A stretch of 64,000 nucleotides of DNA from Fusobacterium varium (GTDB lineage Bacteria; Fusobacteriota; Fusobacteriia; Fusobacteriales; Fusobacteriaceae): the NCBI GenBank assembly GCA_021531615.1, contig JADYUE010000003.1, positions 1 through 64,000 on the forward strand. The letters run 5' to 3'. The notes below the pieces were generated by a model. It made no database searches, was not told the origin of the DNA, and saw only the letters and a program-made list of their open reading frames with translations. Below are positions 61,984 through 64,000 of this stretch, piece after piece. Position 1 is the first letter of the stretch, and each line of letters begins with the position of its first letter. The position numbers and the translations under genes are program-made.

Positions 61984-62976
61984 ATGGTAGATACACTGAT
62001 TTTAGAAATTAAACAGGATATGGCATCAATTTTAACTAATGGACAGTTAGAAAAATTAAATAGTGTCCTTGTTCATTATCTTTATAATCTTGAGATTACA
62101 AGAAAAGATGGGGTAGAAGAGGATAAAATAGAGAGAAATGAGGAGCTATTAAGTAGTTTTTTATCAGCTAAGCATGTAGAAGGTTGCTCAAAAAAATCTT
62201 TAGTATATTACAATGCAACTATAAAAAATATGTTGAAAAAATTGAATAAATCAATAAAACATATAACAACTAACGATTTGAGAGAGTATTTAGATAACTA
62301 TCAAAAAGAGGGGAAAATTGGAAAGGTAACTATTGATAATATTAGAAGAATACTATCAAGTTTCTTCTCATGGTTAGAAGAGGAAGATTATATTTTAAAA
62401 AGTCCAGTTAGAAGAATTCATAAGGTAAAAACAGGTACAGTTGTCAAAGAGACATATAGTGATGAAGCTATGGAGATAATGAGGGATAGTTGTAAATCTT
62501 TAAGGGATTTAGCTATTATTGATATGCTCTCATCAACTGGAATGAGAGTTGGAGAATTAGTAAAATTAAATAGAGAAGATATTGACTTTGAAGGGAGAGA
62601 GTGTGTAGTTTTTGGAAAGGGAGATAAGGAGAGAAGGGTATATTTTGATGCAAGAACTAAGATACATCTATTAAATTATCTTAGAAGTAGAGAGGATAAT
62701 GAATCGGCTCTTTTTGTATCCCTTTTAAAACCTCATAGAAGATTGCAAATAAGTGGTGTGGAGATAATGTTGAGACAGCTAGGGAAAAGATTGAATATTA
62801 CAAAGGTACACCCACACAAATTTAGAAGAACTTTAGCTACTAAAGCTATTGATAAAGGTATGCCTATAGAGCAAGTTCAACAACTTTTAGGACATCAAAA
62901 GATAGATACTACTTTGCAATATGCTATGGTTAATCAAAATAATGTGAAGATATCTCATAGAAAATATATTGGATAA
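61984..62976 (+). CDS. XerC/XerD-like tyrosine recombinase in the type I R-M locus
   Basis: A 330-residue site-specific recombinase: N-terminal SAM-like DNA-binding domain (SLVYYNATIKNMLKKL), then the catalytic domain with Arg in SSTGMRVGELVKLN, Lys in VFGKGDKERRV, HPHKFRR (HxxR), LLGHQKID (His), and the nucleophile Tyr in TTLQYAMVN. All five catalytic residues are present. In many bacteria recombinases in this position shuffle hsdS recognition domains. AGGG/GGAGGG precedes the ATG. Confidence 0.93.
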   Translation: MVDTLILEIKQDMASILTNGQLEKLNSVLVHYLYNLEITRKDGVEEDKIERNEELLSSFLSAKHVEGCSKKSLVYYNATIKNMLKKLNKSIKHITTNDLREYLDNYQKEGKIGKVTIDNIRRILSSFFSWLEEEDYILKSPVRRIHKVKTGTVVKETYSDEAMEIMRDSCKSLRDLAIIDMLSSTGMRVGELVKLNREDIDFEGRECVVFGKGDKERRVYFDARTKIHLLNYLRSREDNESALFVSLLKPHRRLQISGVEIMLRQLGKRLNITKVHPHKFRRTLATKAIDKGMPIEQVQQLLGHQKIDTTLQYAMVNQNNVKISHRKYIG

Positions 62977-63025
62977 TCTTTCTTTCAAAGAAATATCTTT
63001 AAAGTTAAAAATGGAGGTTTTATTT

Positions 63026-64000
63026 ATGGGGAACTTTGATTTTTTAAAAAATAACTTTAAAGGTTTATATGAAGAGTGTAGAGAGGCAGAGGAAAATTGT
63101 TATATCAAACCTAGAACAAGTGTTTTTTATTCAAGAAGGGCACTTGAATTTTGTGTTGCCTTGATTTTTAAATTTGAGAAGATAGTAAAACCATATGGAG
63201 ATCAGTTAAAAGATCTATTAAATAATTTTAAATTCAGAGAAATATTTGAAGATCCTAAACAGATAGATACATTGCACTTTATAAGAAAAATAGGAAATAT
63301 GGCTGTACATGAAAACAGGATAATAGATTATGATATAGCACTTCAATGTGTAAAAATATTGTATGATTTAGCAGTATGGATAGATTATTGTTATGGTTCT
63401 CTTGAAGATGATAAGATTAAGTTTAATGAGGAGCTTATACCTAAAGGGAAGATTTTTAATGAGGAAAAAGTTGTTCTTTCTTATGAGAATAATTCTGTAG
63501 AAAATAGTGTTGAAAAAATTAAAGAGGTTCCAACTAAAAAACATACTATTCCAGTAACTCAAAAAACTACTTCTGAAAAAGAAACAAGAATAAAGTATAT
63601 TGATGTTATGTTGAAAAAAGCTGGTTGGAAATTAGAGGATAAAAATGTAAGAGAGTATCCAGTAGAAGGAATTAGTAGCAAAACAGGAGCAGGAAAAGTT
63701 GATTATGTTTTGTGGGGAGATGATGGAACTCCTTTAGCAGTGATAGAGGCTAAGAAAACTGCTCGTGATCCTAGAGAAGGAAGAGAGCAAGTACAACAGT
63801 ATGCTGAAGCTATAGAGAAAAAATTTAATTTTTATCCAGTGAGATTTTGTACAAATGGTTTTGAAACATATATTTACGATGATAAAGAAGCAGTAGAAAG
63901 AAAAATATATGGGTTCTATAGAAAAGAAGAGTTAATTAGAATTATAAGCAGAAGAAAGAACAAGATAGATGAAAAGGTATTATTAGAAGCAATAGATAAT
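63026..64000 (+). CDS. hsdR: Type I restriction subunit HsdR, N-terminal part (runs off window)
   Basis: Open frame of 325 codons from ATG 63026 (GGAGG eight bases upstream) to the window end, with no stop. Residues 1-130 form a helical DUF4145-like domain (PRTSVFYSRRALEFCVALIF, LHFIRKIGNMAVHENRIIDY). The HsdR nuclease core follows: GAGKVDYVLWGDDG with Asp, then LAVIEAKKTARDPREG (ExK), then QVQQYAEAI and RFCTNGFETYIYD. The helicase motor must lie beyond 64000. It cuts DNA after translocation when HsdS sites are unmethylated. Confidence 0.9.
   Translation, partial: MGNFDFLKNNFKGLYEECREAEENCYIKPRTSVFYSRRALEFCVALIFKFEKIVKPYGDQLKDLLNNFKFREIFEDPKQIDTLHFIRKIGNMAVHENRIIDYDIALQCVKILYDLAVWIDYCYGSLEDDKIKFNEELIPKGKIFNEEKVVLSYENNSVENSVEKIKEVPTKKHTIPVTQKTTSEKETRIKYIDVMLKKAGWKLEDKNVREYPVEGISSKTGAGKVDYVLWGDDGTPLAVIEAKKTARDPREGREQVQQYAEAIEKKFNFYPVRFCTNGFETYIYDDKEAVERKIYGFYRKEELIRIISRRKNKIDEKVLLEAIDN

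Overview
The window is a low-GC, chromosomal stretch that most resembles a Fusobacterium genome. The signs are very AT-rich genes with ATG/GTG/TTG starts behind strong AGGAGG-type ribosome binding sites, outer-membrane proteins and lipoproteins next to Clostridia-like housekeeping genes, a FeoA-FeoB fusion, a MinCDE set, an mgl sugar operon, and a tmRNA tag ending in YALAA. The genus is inferred from gene content alone. No database search was possible. No rRNA or tRNA gene was seen.

Layout. 1-2.8 kb: iron uptake (feoAB fusion plus a small Cys-rich membrane gene split by a frameshift). 2.8-3.8 kb: a candidate Mrr-like nuclease. 3.9-8.3 kb, minus strand: a local c-di-GMP module made of a GGDEF diguanylate cyclase, two GEMM-I type riboswitches with terminator platforms, an alpha/beta hydrolase, a lipoprotein and an outer-membrane barrel. 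8.4-11.8 kb: aroB-aroC-aroA, divergent from an aroQ-type chorismate mutase. 11.9-14.5 kb: ROK kinase, smpB, tmRNA and a MORN-like protein. 14.5-19.4 kb, minus strand: a heterodimeric ABC exporter, a second candidate nuclease, and a cold-shock protein. 19.6-23 kb: a MATE exporter behind a terminator-like leader, lipoproteins, and a flavin reductase. 23.1-24.9 kb: minCDE. 25.2-34 kb, minus strand: two M20 peptidases, a HAD phosphatase, an EmrAB-TolC-like tripartite efflux operon, and a TIM-barrel isomerase.

34.2-40.6 kb: a plus-strand housekeeping run (hemZ, HhH protein, hslO, tatD, rlmA, acpS, NuoE-like, prfB with its programmed frameshift). 41-45 kb: gltX, then a DUF969-DUF979-pcp cluster. 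45.5-52 kb: TPR and J-domain proteins, glmU, prs, tsaC, two unknown proteins, and trpS. 52.2-58.1 kb: glucokinase-like ROK, mglBAC and an AraC regulator, a sugar uptake module. 58.2-64 kb: a type I restriction-modification locus (hsdM, two tandem hsdS, a tyrosine recombinase, hsdR running off the end) with the look of a specificity-switching system.

The most interesting unexplained structure is a dispersed intergenic repeat with five copies (1-160, 24934-25234, 27733-28099, 40577-40882, 45027-45396). The copies share terminal inverted repeats and a right arm. Each holds a long hairpin whose paired strands differ between two subfamilies in a compensatory way, while the internal loops and the apical loop stay the same. 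That is the pattern expected of a selected RNA or DNA structure. Two copies also carry a second, separately covarying two-hairpin module. In at least two places the repeat edge supplies the stop codon of the neighbouring gene. Other leads are the -1 frameshift at an A8 tract after feoB, the paired c-di-GMP riboswitches beside a cyclase, and the MATE leader attenuator.
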